Shown here: piece after piece, positions 25,701 to 33,417 of the stretch | Position numbering within the stretch: position 1 is the stretch's first letter | Layout of the letters: each line of letters opens with the position of its first letter | Assembly: GCF_003449035.1 (NCBI RefSeq) | Contig: NZ_QRGB01000001.1 | Coordinates: 434,001 to 498,000, forward strand | Origin: Pedobacter indicus | Lineage (GTDB): Bacteria; Bacteroidota; Bacteroidia; Sphingobacteriales; Sphingobacteriaceae | Length of the DNA stretch: 64,000 bases | Direction: 5' to 3' | The notes under the pieces: generated by a model | Told to the model about the DNA's origin: nothing | Databases searched by the model: none | The model's input: the letters and a program-made list of their open reading frames with translations, nothing else | Made by a program: the position numbers and the translations under genes

Positions 25701-26117
25701 ATCCAGATCACGCCGGTTGATTACCTTTTCTGCGAGTGCTTCTGGATAGGTGACAACAAGTTTCGGGCTGTCGCTCTTCTGATTCAGTGCATTAAGAGTT
25801 TCTGCTCTTTGCAAAACCTGGGCACTATCCAGCTGAGTAAAATCATAGGATTTGCGATAGGATGAGGGGAAAAAGAGCGTGGCCCGGTCTAGGATATTTT
25901 CGAGGTCACTAAGAAAAAAAGAGGCTTCTTCGTGATCGGGGAGAATAAAAATAAAAGGTCTTTCTTGTAATTGATAGGCACTAATAGCCACCATGGCATC
26001 AGCAGACCCGATTAGCCCTTTAAGGGCAATCTTTGGCTTGCTTGCCTGTAAAGCATTTACCAACTCTCCAACCTTGGCGCTGCTTTTAAACTGATCTAAT
26101 ATAGTAGAGATATTCAC
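22776..26117 (-). CDS. mfd: Transcription-repair coupling factor
   Basis: A 1113-residue Mfd, the translocase that removes stalled RNA polymerase and recruits UvrA. Parts in order: UvrB-like N-terminal region, RNA-polymerase interaction domain beginning near GDFITHIDHGVGKYAGLEKI, RecG-like helicase with Walker A GDVGFGKTE, IIDEEQKFGV, TATPIPRTLHF and QMRGRVGRS, and the C-terminal TRCF domain. The GTG at 26117 is preferred over the TTG at 26129, because the TTG lies inside a -7 promoter box (TATCTTTG on the minus strand, 26134-26127). The DUF3820 gene overlaps its end. Confidence 0.96.
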   Translation of the reverse strand: MNISTILDQFKSSAKVGELVNALQASKPKIALKGLIGSADAMVAISAYQLQERPFIFILPDHEEASFFLSDLENILDRATLFFPSSYRKSYDFTQLDSAQVLQRAETLNALNQKSDSPKLVVTYPEALAEKVINRRDLDKNTLEIRQDTQLNIDFINEFLIEYDFERVDFVYEPGQFAIRGGIVDIFSFSNDHPYRIEFFGDTIESIRTFDIESQLSVSKINHVTILPNVQAKFLTESNISLLEYIDEDSVIWFKDVQFTLDILKAGYKKAVALWQALSAEEKEHNPEWIDPKYNFTTDAILADQVQEFPIVEFGKQFFYRADAQVDFDQRPQPSFNKDFNLLIHHLKEGEKAKFETYIFSDSGKQIERLLTIIEDIDSSVSFTPIHLALRQGFSDETLKIMAYTDHQIFDRYYKYKLNKGYSRSQAITLKDLRDLKAGDFITHIDHGVGKYAGLEKIEVNGKVQEMIRLVYADNDLLYVNINSLNRISKYSGKEGTVPKMNKLGTDTWEKLKRTTKKKVKDIARDLIKLYAKRKAETGNSFSPDTYLQTELEASFIYEDTPDQEKATLDVKKDMESPHPMDRLVCGDVGFGKTEIAVRAAFKAVADSKQVAILVPTTILASQHHRTFTERLKGFPVTIDYINRFKTSKQIKETLAKLKEGKIDIIIGTHRLVSKDVKFKDLGLLIIDEEQKFGVSVKEKLKQLRANVDTLTLTATPIPRTLHFSLMGARDLSIISTPPPNRIPVQTELHVFNETLIKEAVAYEIDRGGQVFFIHNRVNDLEQLGAMIKKLVPHARVGIAHGQLEGDQLEDVMLKFINHDYDVLVATTIIEAGLDISNANTIIINHAHMFGLSDLHQMRGRVGRSNKKAFCYLLSPPLSTLTSEARKRLSAIEEFSDLGSGFNVAMRDLDIRGSGNLLGAEQSGFIAEIGFEMYHKILDEAIQELKDEEFSGLFTDEKPREFVSFTQVDTDLEVHIPSDYVTNITERYNLYSQLSTLENEQQLQSFKKELIDRFGPLPIEVNELFNTLRLQWYGKKIGFEKVSYKKDVLRGYFVSDKQSPYFESDQFGLVLDFVQRNPSICNLKEVKGTLRIGFDRIYDIRQAIDILKELAGA

Positions 26118-26126
26118 GTAACGGCG

Positions 26127-26134
26127 CAAAGATA
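26127..26134 (-). promoter_or_regulatory. -7 promoter box of mfd
   Basis: TATCTTTG on the minus strand, an exact TAnnTTTG match, ends nine bases before the GTG at 26117 and overlaps the alternative TTG start. It supports the shorter protein. No clear -33 TTTG is present. Confidence 0.5.
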
Positions 26135-26177
26135 GTTATCTTCAGAATATATCATTGTATATGATGGCAAGTTTATC

Positions 26178-26185
26178 TAAGTTTG
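26178..26185 (+). promoter_or_regulatory. -7 promoter box of glnS
   Basis: TAAGTTTG matches the -7 consensus and lies 17 bases before the ATG at 26203. It sits inside the upstream extension of the reading frame and thereby argues against the earlier ATGs at 26155-26166. Confidence 0.4.
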
Positions 26186-26202
26186 TATACTATTTGCACG
26201 TT

Positions 26203-27858
26203 ATGAATGAAGAGAAATCACTCAATTTTATTGAGGAAATAATAGAAGCGGACTTGAAGAGCGATAAACACGGTGGACGTGTGTTAACTCGTTTTCCACC
26301 AGAGCCTAACGGCTATCTCCATATTGGGCATGCCAAGTCGATTTGCTTGAATTTTAGTTTGGCAGATAAATACAATGGTAAAACGAATCTACGCTTTGAC
26401 GATACAAACCCATTGGCAGAGGATGTAGAGTACGTGGATAGCATCAAGTATGATATTAAATGGCTCGGGTTCGAATGGGACAAGGAGCTTTATACATCTG
26501 ATTATTTTGGCAAGCTTTATGACTTTGCCGTTGTATTGGTTAACAAAGGACTGGCTTATGTAGACGAAAGTAGTCCTGAGGAAATAGCAAAAGCAAAGGG
26601 GACTCCAACTGAACCGGGTGTTCCGACACCGGCCAGGAGCAGAAGCGTAGAAGAAAACCTGCGGATATTCGAGGAAATGCGTGCAGGGAAGTATCAGGAC
26701 GGCGAATGGGTTCTTCGTGCAAAAATCGATCTGGCGAGCCCGAATATGCATATGCGAGATCCTCTACTTTATCGGATTAAACATGCACATCATCACCGTA
26801 CTGGCAATGAATGGTGCATTTACCCAATGTACGATTTTGCCCATGGTCAAAGTGATTCTATCGAAGAGATTACTCATTCTATTTGCACATTGGAATTTGT
26901 TCCGCACCGACCGCTGTATGACTGGCTAATTGAGAATATCGGCATCTATGAGTCGAAACAATATGAATTTGCTCGTCTGAACATGACGTACACGGTCATG
27001 AGCAAGCGTAGATTGTTACAACTGGTGAACGATAAGCTTGTAGATGGCTGGGATGATCCGCGAATGCCAACCATAAGTGGCTTAAGACGACGAGGCTATA
27101 CACCAGCCAGTATCCGTGATTTCTGCGAGCGTATCGGTGTTGCAAAAAGGGAGAATAAGATTGATTTCAGCTTGTTGGAATTCTGCGTGCGTGAAGATTT
27201 GAACAAAACAGCATGGCGCAGAATGGCGGTGCTGGACCCGATAAAGTTAATTATTACCAACTACCCGGAAGGGAAGGAAGAGATACTGATTGGTGAGAAC
27301 AATCCCGAAGTGGAAGGTGGCGAAGGGCAACGTGAAATACCGTTTAGTAGAGAGCTATGGATTGAACGTGAAGACTTTATGGAGAATGCTCCGCGAAAGT
27401 TTTTCCGTTTGGGGCCAGGTAAACAGGTTCGTCTAAAACATGCCTATATTGTTCAATGTGATGACTTTAAGAAGGACGAACAAGGTAATATTACAGAAAT
27501 TTACTGTAGCTATATCCCTGAATCTAAGAGTGGGGAAGATACGAGTGGGTTGAAGGTGAAGGGTACCATCCACTGGGTGAGTGTACCACACGCCAAAGAA
27601 GCAGAGGTTCGGTTGTATGATCGGCTTTTTCAAGTGGAAGACCCTGCTGCAGAAGTTGATTTTAAGTCGACTATAAATCCGGACAGTTTAAAGATTATCA
27701 ATGCTTATATTGAGCCCGACCTACTGAATGCTGAAGCTGGTAAAGGCTATCAGTTTATCCGGAAAGGGTACTTTACATTGGACAAACTCAGCACTGCGGA
27801 CAAATTGGTTTTTAACCGTACGGTGGGACTACGAGACAATTGGGCGAAAAAAAACTAG
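26203..27858 (+). CDS. glnS: Glutaminyl-tRNA synthetase
   Basis: A 551-residue class I synthetase that charges tRNA-Gln directly. Starting at 26203 gives the standard N-terminus ([14 protein letters not shown]). The nucleotide-binding HIGH motif is at residues 40-43 ([12 protein letters not shown]), and the KMSKS equivalent is VMSKR at 265-269, the variant normal for GlnRS. The discriminating block [22 protein letters not shown] and the anticodon-binding beta-barrels at the C-terminus are present. Length agrees with proteobacterial-type GlnRS. It is divergent from mfd and ends six bases from the convergent amidase gene, without a visible terminator. Confidence 0.96.
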   Translation: MNEEKSLNFIEEIIEADLKSDKHGGRVLTRFPPEPNGYLHIGHAKSICLNFSLADKYNGKTNLRFDDTNPLAEDVEYVDSIKYDIKWLGFEWDKELYTSDYFGKLYDFAVVLVNKGLAYVDESSPEEIAKAKGTPTEPGVPTPARSRSVEENLRIFEEMRAGKYQDGEWVLRAKIDLASPNMHMRDPLLYRIKHAHHHRTGNEWCIYPMYDFAHGQSDSIEEITHSICTLEFVPHRPLYDWLIENIGIYESKQYEFARLNMTYTVMSKRRLLQLVNDKLVDGWDDPRMPTISGLRRRGYTPASIRDFCERIGVAKRENKIDFSLLEFCVREDLNKTAWRRMAVLDPIKLIITNYPEGKEEILIGENNPEVEGGEGQREIPFSRELWIEREDFMENAPRKFFRLGPGKQVRLKHAYIVQCDDFKKDEQGNITEIYCSYIPESKSGEDTSGLKVKGTIHWVSVPHAKEAEVRLYDRLFQVEDPAAEVDFKSTINPDSLKIINAYIEPDLLNAEAGKGYQFIRKGYFTLDKLSTADKLVFNRTVGLRDNWAKKN

Positions 27859-27864
27859 CCGAAA

Positions 27865-28743
27865 TTAGTTTTGCTGTAAATAAATACTGTAAAGAACACG
27901 CCGATCAAAAGGTGTTAATTCTGGACTAATATCAGACTGGATATAATGCCTTTTGAAGGCTACGATTGCTGCGTTAATATTGCGGGTATCATAACCGATG
28001 ATCTGCAGCGCCATAAAGGGATTAAAATCAGCAGGTGGATTAGGCAACGGATTCTCATACCATAATCCAAAACCATGATCGGCCAAAGTCTTCCAAGGAA
28101 AATGAACACTCGGATCCTGTTTTCTTGTGGGAGCTATATCGGAATGACCGATAAAATTTTCTTTGGGAATCCGATAGTTTGTTTTTAATGTATCTAATAA
28201 ACGGAGAAGGCTGTTAATCTGCACATTGGTAAATGGTTCTCTACCGTTGTTATCTAATTCGATACCGATAGATTGTGAGTTCATGTCAGTCACCTTACCC
28301 CATCTGGATGCACCAGCGTGCCAGGCTCTTAAATAATCGTTGAGCATTTGGACGGTACGGCCATCGCGACCGATTACATAATGTGCGCTCACCTGCGCGT
28401 GCTCCAACGTAAAGGTACGTACCGTCTGCTCCAAACTTTCCTGAGCTGTATGATGGATAATAACGTAGCTTGGGCGACGCATATCGAAATTAACAGTTCC
28501 TACCCAGTCTAGATCACTACGCTTGCCTTCTGCATCCGCAACAAATACTTCTGGTGATGGCGAGGTTGCCGGAGGAGGCAGCTGTGGTGGAGGCAGGGGT
28601 TTCTTAATGGTCTCCGCAGCCTCTTCTACATGTTGGGTGTGAACTTTATTGGTTTCAGCATATCGATTCTTCTTTGCAGCACAAGAACTAACCAACAATA
28701 ATAAAATATATCCAAAAATTAATAGATTCGCGCTCTTCTTCAT
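27865..28743 (-). CDS. N-acetylmuramoyl-L-alanine amidase, AmpD-like lipoprotein
   Basis: A 292-residue lipoprotein (Cys21 in LLVSSCAAKK) with a Pro-rich linker and an Amidase_2 domain. Zinc-site and catalytic patterns are visible: YVIIHHTAQ, AHYVIGRDGRTVQML, RAWHAGASRW, SIGIELDNNG and FIGHSDIAPTRKQDPS. It cuts the bond between MurNAc and the stem peptide in peptidoglycan fragments, at the outer or inner membrane. A C-terminal putative peptidoglycan-interaction helix region follows. It begins a group of envelope genes on the minus strand, but spacers of about 100 bases suggest separate transcription from 28841-29839. Confidence 0.92.
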   Translation of the reverse strand: MKKSANLLIFGYILLLLVSSCAAKKNRYAETNKVHTQHVEEAAETIKKPLPPPQLPPPATSPSPEVFVADAEGKRSDLDWVGTVNFDMRRPSYVIIHHTAQESLEQTVRTFTLEHAQVSAHYVIGRDGRTVQMLNDYLRAWHAGASRWGKVTDMNSQSIGIELDNNGREPFTNVQINSLLRLLDTLKTNYRIPKENFIGHSDIAPTRKQDPSVHFPWKTLADHGFGLWYENPLPNPPADFNPFMALQIIGYDTRNINAAIVAFKRHYIQSDISPELTPFDRRVLYSIYLQQN

Positions 28744-28840
28744 ATCGTCTCAATTTTCATATCACTTAACCTCTTAGACTTCTTTTCTTGACCCATGTTT
28801 AACTCTACCTGACAGTGTGCCTACGTATTCCGCGAGAACA

Positions 28841-29839
28841 TCATCGCGGGAACTTATAGGTAATGCCGACGGAGAGGGACTGACTTCTTTGTAATGCGTC
28901 TTCGCCTTCTTCCACTAAGTTTTTATCATACCAAAGGATCGTACTAAAAGCAACATTGATAACCCGACTCACCCGAGCGGTAAGTGTAGCATCTAAACGG
29001 TGGCTAGCATCGGACCATTCATTATAATTCGCAAAATACGCATAGCGACTGGTGATATTGAAGTTTTTTCCCAGATCTCGGTTCAGATTGGCAACCAACT
29101 GAAATGCCAGTTCATTCCTAAAGTTTTTACCGGTGTCAACACCAAAACTCTCTCTATCATCATATACCAAACGATCATCTAGAATGAAGGTCTGACGAGC
29201 AGTACCTGTACCGAAACGTACGGAAAAGGTTTTGTCTGGAGCGAACTCAATACCGATGGATTCGGTCAAATAGCCCGGCGCCATAAAATTTGATATAAGA
29301 TCACCTATCGTATCCAGACCTGTTTCTGGGTCTTTACCATATTTATAACCTTTCATAAATTGGGTTTCCCAGGCGAGAGATGCAAAGAATGACCAAGACT
29401 TCGACATCTTTACCGAGAATTTATTGTCCCAAAAGATACGGTCGTTACTTTTTTTCGCTAATTGATCTTTGTTTTTGATCGTCCCATAACGAAGAACCAA
29501 CTGGGTGGTGAAATTTTTATTGTCTTTATTGTACTCCGACTTATGATCAAAATTGGCACCCAATGCCAGTGAGTTTACACCCCCACCATTCCAGTTATCA
29601 CTGAAAGACGCCTGGTTGGCGCTCAACCCGATGGTCGTCCAGTTTCGCCAATAATTAATCTTGAGATCTAGCGTGCTTTGTGGGATTTCAACTTTTTCAA
29701 TGATCAGGTCTGGAGTTTTAACAGGTAAACTTTCAGTTTCCGGAACCTGACGAAGTCGATCCAAATCAGGCTCTTGTGCGAAAACAATGCCTTGACAAAA
29801 AAATAGGGCAATAATTGAAAGAGTAAAAATGTGCTTCAT
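28841..29839 (-). CDS. DUF3078 family exported protein (probable outer-membrane protein)
   Basis: A 332-residue protein with a signal peptide (cleavage near VFA-Q, residue 21). DUF3078 features are present: LKINYWRNWTTIGLSANQAS, FSDNWNGGGVNSLALG, alternating strands such as FRNELAFQLVANLNRDL, and a final SLSVGITYKFPR typical of a barrel end. It is specific to Bacteroidota and likely an outer-membrane beta-barrel; function is unknown. A minus-strand TATTTTTG at 29851-29844 just before the start is a possible -7 box. The promoter separates it from the CarboxypepD_reg gene upstream. Confidence 0.85.
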   Translation of the reverse strand: MKHIFTLSIIALFFCQGIVFAQEPDLDRLRQVPETESLPVKTPDLIIEKVEIPQSTLDLKINYWRNWTTIGLSANQASFSDNWNGGGVNSLALGANFDHKSEYNKDNKNFTTQLVLRYGTIKNKDQLAKKSNDRIFWDNKFSVKMSKSWSFFASLAWETQFMKGYKYGKDPETGLDTIGDLISNFMAPGYLTESIGIEFAPDKTFSVRFGTGTARQTFILDDRLVYDDRESFGVDTGKNFRNELAFQLVANLNRDLGKNFNITSRYAYFANYNEWSDASHRLDATLTARVSRVINVAFSTILWYDKNLVEEGEDALQRSQSLSVGITYKFPR

Positions 29840-29877
29840 ATAGCAAAAATAAGCAAAGGGTTTGTATTATCTATGTG

Positions 29878-30669
29878 TTATTTAGGTGTTCGTAATTCGT
29901 CAAGCTCTTGCACCGGAACTTCCTCTAGCGGAGGCAAGCGCCGCGCATGTGGATTCTTACGATATTGTTGAAAGTTTCTGCGGATAAATACGGCTAACTC
30001 ATAGTCGTTACTTTCCAAAATAAAATAATAAGACGGTCGGTATTGCTCCATAAAATCTCTCAATGCATCGCCTTCCAGACCTGTATTAGTGTGTACAAGA
30101 TCCGCGGTATAGCGATAATCAATAATATCATTTTGATAGTCACGCTCGATGATCTGTTGCAAATACCGTGCATTTTTACCTTCACGACTCAAAATTGAAT
30201 AAAGTGCATCAATGCTAAGGCCGGCTCCGGAGTGCCCTGTCGACAACAAAGAGCCGGGGTCTCCACGACGATAAGCAACATTATAGTCCTCCTTCTTCTG
30301 CGCAAGTATTTCTTCTGGGGATTTCCGCGCCACTACGCTAACTTCCCTTAACATAATGGACGATCTTCTGAGGTAAAGAACAAGGATATTCTCTTCCTGA
30401 ACCCGCAGGGTGTCCGGGAAATAACCTTCGGTAGCGGCAATCAGTACGTCGCCAGCGCTAGCTTGCAGCTTGAATTCACCTTTTAGATTATTGAAAACAC
30501 CCTGATCATTATTTGTATTGTAGACATAGACTTTAGCGACGCGTTGTTTTGTGTCCTGATCATAAATAATTCCACTGATTTCCTGCTGGGCAAGAACAAG
30601 CCCAGAACACAACAATAAAAAAACGATGGAAATTAGATGCTTCAACAGAGTAAAACTAAGAAGTTTCAT
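29878..30669 (-). CDS. Carboxypeptidase-like regulatory domain protein, exported
   Basis: A 263-residue exported protein. The start at 30669 (MKLLSFTLLKHL) leads directly into a signal peptide ending at SGLVLAQ. A CarboxypepD_reg-like (DUF4480-like) domain follows: QEISGIIYDQDTKQRVAKVYV, then VFNNLKGEFKLQASAGD and an IMLREVSVVA end. The remainder is helical, ending with a Pro-rich HARRLPPLEEVPVQEL. Such proteins resemble the N-terminal extension of TonB-dependent receptors without barrel. It lies between the LysM glucosaminidases and DUF3078; a shared role in envelope upkeep is an inference. Confidence 0.8.
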   Translation of the reverse strand: MKLLSFTLLKHLISIVFLLLCSGLVLAQQEISGIIYDQDTKQRVAKVYVYNTNNDQGVFNNLKGEFKLQASAGDVLIAATEGYFPDTLRVQEENILVLYLRRSSIMLREVSVVARKSPEEILAQKKEDYNVAYRRGDPGSLLSTGHSGAGLSIDALYSILSREGKNARYLQQIIERDYQNDIIDYRYTADLVHTNTGLEGDALRDFMEQYRPSYYFILESNDYELAVFIRRNFQQYRKNPHARRLPPLEEVPVQELDELRTPK

Positions 30670-30709
30670 GAATTGGAGAAACTTTTTTACAGTTTTTAAC
30701 AATTAAAAG

Positions 30710-31570
30710 CTATTTAGAAACCAATAATAGCTGTCCTGGACTAAGTGAATCGCCGTTGAGATTGTTTAGGGTTTTGATATCCTCTACCGAGATGGAATAG
30801 GTTCGGGAGAGCGCCATCAAGGTGTCTCCGGAGCGAACCTCGTGAATAGACATGGCAACAGGCGGCTTTGCCATTTCCTTTTTCTCTTCTTCGGGAATTT
30901 CCTTAACCACCTCTGCCAAGACAACTTCTTCGCGGTGTAATTTTTCAGTCGGCGTTTCAGAGCGATCGTATTGCTGTAGATCGTAGCGTTCTATCAGATT
31001 GATGAGTAACTCAGCATAACGGGGGTTGGTTGCATAGCCGGCTTTCTTTAGGCCTCGAGCCCAGCCTTTGTAGTCGTCACGATCCAGCTCAAACAAAGCG
31101 GCGTAACGCTTGCGTAGTAAAAATTCTGAATGATCCCTGAACGACTCCTCAGCTGTGCGGTAAACGCGAAAGCGGTCATCTGGGCGGTCATCAGATTTCA
31201 AGACGGTCTTCCCCTGCCAGGAGGAAGTGCTTTTTATTCCGAAATGGTTATTGGCATTACGAGCTAAACTGGAGTTACCGTTTCCGGATTCAAGGAGCGC
31301 CTGTGCGAGCTTGATACTGGCTGGAATACCGTACTGGTTCATTTCCTGAATAGCGATATTCTTATAGCGGGCGATATAGGCTTCAGCAGTGCTGCTGCGA
31401 GGCAGCGAAACTTCATCAGAAGGCAAGACTGGCGACGGTGATGAAGACGAAGCGACAGTGGACGATGAAGGGCCGTTCCCCCAGTTTGGATCCTGAAGAA
31501 CAATGTCTTTTTTAGACAGACAAGACGTCAGACAAAATAATAAAACAACCAGTACCGAATATTTCCCCAT
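30710..31570 (-). CDS. Glucosaminidase-domain lipoprotein with C-terminal LysM
   Basis: A 286-residue lipoprotein (Cys17 in LTSCLSKK). A serine-rich linker precedes a Glucosaminidase (FlgJ/LytG-like) domain from about residue 65: ASIKLAQALLESGNGNSSLA with the catalytic Glu, NHFGIKSTSSWQG, FRDHSEFLLRKRYAALFELD, and GYATNPRYAELLINLIERY. A single LysM module (VRSGDTLMALSRTYSISVED) ends the protein and binds peptidoglycan. It hydrolyses the glycan backbone. The next gene upstream encodes a paralogue of the same design; the nine-base gap indicates one operon. Confidence 0.93.
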   Translation of the reverse strand: MGKYSVLVVLLFCLTSCLSKKDIVLQDPNWGNGPSSSTVASSSSPSPVLPSDEVSLPRSSTAEAYIARYKNIAIQEMNQYGIPASIKLAQALLESGNGNSSLARNANNHFGIKSTSSWQGKTVLKSDDRPDDRFRVYRTAEESFRDHSEFLLRKRYAALFELDRDDYKGWARGLKKAGYATNPRYAELLINLIERYDLQQYDRSETPTEKLHREEVVLAEVVKEIPEEEKKEMAKPPVAMSIHEVRSGDTLMALSRTYSISVEDIKTLNNLNGDSLSPGQLLLVSK

Positions 31571-31579
31571 ATGTTTTCT

Positions 31580-32260
31580 CTATAGCATAAGCTCTTGTCC
31601 AACTTGCAAGTTGGAAGAAGTTAGTCCATTTTTATTTTTGATTTCATCAACTGTGACACGGTAACGTTTGGCAATTCCGGAAAGAGTGTCCCCCTTTCTG
31701 ACCTTGTAATTATCGCCTGAATCTGACTGTGCGGTTTGCACGTTTGGCTTATTGGTATACTCATCGAGTTCATACAACTCATATTTATTGATAATGGCAA
31801 TAACCTGCGAAGGCCATGTCCGGCTCATTGCGTAGCCGCCACGAGCAATACCATACACCCAATCCTTATAGTTGCCCGGACCGTAGCGGTCGATTAGCTT
31901 GTTGTATTGTTTTCTTCTTTCAATAAGTCTTACAAAGTCACGGTACGAGTCGCTTACAGAGTCGTAGCCTTTATAGGCAGAGCGGATCTCTGTGCTGCTG
32001 TTCTCTCCTTTAATCCCAAAATGATTGTTTAAATAGCGTGCGATTTTACTATTACCGCCTGCGCTTTCATGGTAAGCGATTCCTAAGATAATGCTAGCAG
32101 GAACGCCATACTCCTTCATATACCTGATAGCGGCATCTTTATGTTTTTCAATGTAGTCTTCCGCTGTTATGCGCTTCTGACCGTACGAAAGGCTGGGCAG
32201 GAAAATCGCCATGGCGATGACAAAGGCGATGACTGTTCGTAAATTTTTCTCAACGTTCAT
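31580..32260 (-). CDS. Glucosaminidase with C-terminal LysM, exported
   Basis: A 226-residue paralogue of the following gene, but with a cleavable signal peptide (to about residue 27, SYG-Q) instead of a lipobox. The glucosaminidase domain shows ASIILGIAYHESAGGNSKIA with the catalytic Glu, NHFGIKGENSS, and GGYAMSRTWPSQVIAIINKY. A LysM module (VRKGDTLSGIAKRYRVTVDE) closes the protein. It should act in the periplasm on peptidoglycan glycan strands. It is upstream of 30710-31570 in the same operon and 16 bases downstream of the methyltransferase. Confidence 0.93.
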   Translation of the reverse strand: MNVEKNLRTVIAFVIAMAIFLPSLSYGQKRITAEDYIEKHKDAAIRYMKEYGVPASIILGIAYHESAGGNSKIARYLNNHFGIKGENSSTEIRSAYKGYDSVSDSYRDFVRLIERRKQYNKLIDRYGPGNYKDWVYGIARGGYAMSRTWPSQVIAIINKYELYELDEYTNKPNVQTAQSDSGDNYKVRKGDTLSGIAKRYRVTVDEIKNKNGLTSSNLQVGQELML

Positions 32261-32276
32261 TTTTCGTTCGTTTTAT

Positions 32277-32912
32277 CTATAGCTTCCGTATGAGAAAAAG
32301 CCCATCCCGAAGGGGCAGGATAACTTTTTCCACACGCGGATCGGCCGCTATTTGTTTATTAAGTTCTAAAATGAGTTCAGTTTGTTTGTCGTAATCTTCT
32401 TGGAGCACTTTCCCTTTCCACAAAACATTGTCAATCAGTATTAGTCCTCCAGCAGGAACTTTATCAATAACGAGGTTATAATAGTTTATATTATTTTTTT
32501 TGTCTGCATCAATAAATACCAGATCGAAAGACTGCTTGAGTGTGGGTATAATATCCATCGCATTCCCCAGATGATATTCAATCTGCTCAGCATAAGGTGA
32601 TTCCTGGAAATAAGCGCGTACGCGATCTTCCAACTCTTCGTTAATATCAATTGTATGAAGAGTACCCCCTGCTTTTAACCCTTCAGCAAGACACAAGGTA
32701 GCATAACCGGTAAAAGTACCGATTTCGAGAATGGTATTTGGCGAAATAAGCTTACTCAACAGGCTCAGTACCCGACCTTGTAAATGGCCGGACAGCATAT
32801 GCGCCCTGGTCTCTTTTAGATAGGTTTCCCGGCTTATGCGCCTTAAGAGATCATTTTCAGGGTCTGTGTGGTTCTCTATATAGCTCGTTAGACTATCAGT
32901 AAACAACTCCAT
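32277..32912 (-). CDS. Class I SAM-dependent O-methyltransferase (Methyltransf_3 type)
   Basis: A 211-residue methyltransferase of the caffeoyl-CoA/catechol O-methyltransferase family. SAM motif I is LEIGTFTGYATL; further hallmarks are LHTIDINEELEDR, SFDLVFIDADKKN with the metal-ligand Asp pair, and GGLILIDNVLWKGKVL. The start at 32912 (MELFTDSL) is supported by a minus-strand TATTTTTG box at 32926-32919, which overlaps the only earlier in-frame start. The small-molecule or RNA substrate is unknown. It leads the two glucosaminidase genes. Confidence 0.92.
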   Translation of the reverse strand: MELFTDSLTSYIENHTDPENDLLRRISRETYLKETRAHMLSGHLQGRVLSLLSKLISPNTILEIGTFTGYATLCLAEGLKAGGTLHTIDINEELEDRVRAYFQESPYAEQIEYHLGNAMDIIPTLKQSFDLVFIDADKKNNINYYNLVIDKVPAGGLILIDNVLWKGKVLQEDYDKQTELILELNKQIAADPRVEKVILPLRDGLFLIRKL

Positions 32913-32937
32913 AGGGGGCAAAAATAATAATTAAAAC

Positions 32938-33354
32938 CTAATGAAGATAAGAACTTTCCATATAGCTTTGCAAGATAATTACCGCGGAAACTTTGTCAAC
33001 AAGTGATTTTTCTTGTCTTTTGCCCTTCCCCATCCCGCTTTGGGCAATTACTGAAGATGCCATCTTTGATGTAAAACGTTCGTCAATTGTAACAACGGGT
33101 ATCTCTGGAAAATTCTTTTTGAGACTTCGAATGAAACCTTTTACGTGTGGCGCTGATTGTGAGTCGCTTCCATCCATTCGCAACGGTTTACCGACAATAA
33201 ATTTTTCTACAGATTCGCTTGTCAGATATTGTTTAAGAAAGGATATGATCTCATTCGGATGAATGGTTGTCAGCGCTGTGGCAATAATTTGCAGGGGGTC
33301 GGTAACGGCAATGCCAATCCGTTTTGTCCCGTAATCAAAAGCCATTATCCTCAT
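32938..33354 (-). CDS. ruvX: Putative Holliday junction resolvase YqgF/RuvX
   Basis: A 138-residue YqgF. The start at 33354 gives MRIMAFDYGTKRIGIAVTD, the standard N-terminus with the first catalytic Asp; the longer frame would include the promoter. The other motifs, VGKPLRMDGSDSQ, TIDERFTSK and DKVSAVIILQSY, follow the RNase H-like pattern. It acts in 16S rRNA 5'-end maturation and was predicted to resolve Holliday junctions. It is divergent from holB, with a compact double promoter between. Confidence 0.92.
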   Translation of the reverse strand: MRIMAFDYGTKRIGIAVTDPLQIIATALTTIHPNEIISFLKQYLTSESVEKFIVGKPLRMDGSDSQSAPHVKGFIRSLKKNFPEIPVVTIDERFTSKMASSVIAQSGMGKGKRQEKSLVDKVSAVIILQSYMESSYLH

Positions 33355-33360
33355 TTTTAT

Positions 33361-33405
33361 TATCTTTGTTTGGATGCAAATATACAGCTTACTTATTAAA
33401 CCAAA
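33361..33405. promoter_or_regulatory. Overlapping divergent promoters of ruvX and holB
   Basis: On the minus strand TTTG (33405-33402), 17 bases and TATATTTG (33384-33377) form a well-matched promoter for ruvX. On the plus strand TATCTTTG (33361-33368) fits a -7 box for holB, 49 bases before its ATG. The -7 box for ruvX lies 22 bases before its ATG. Both regions share the same 45 bases, so RNA polymerase binding at one side may affect the other. Confidence 0.55.
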
Positions 33406-33417
33406 CTTCGGTAGCCA

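Noticed and set aside
25344-25865. 173-codon plus-strand open frame
   Set aside because: It lies completely inside mfd on the other strand, shows no family pattern and has unusual composition; it is a shadow of the real gene.
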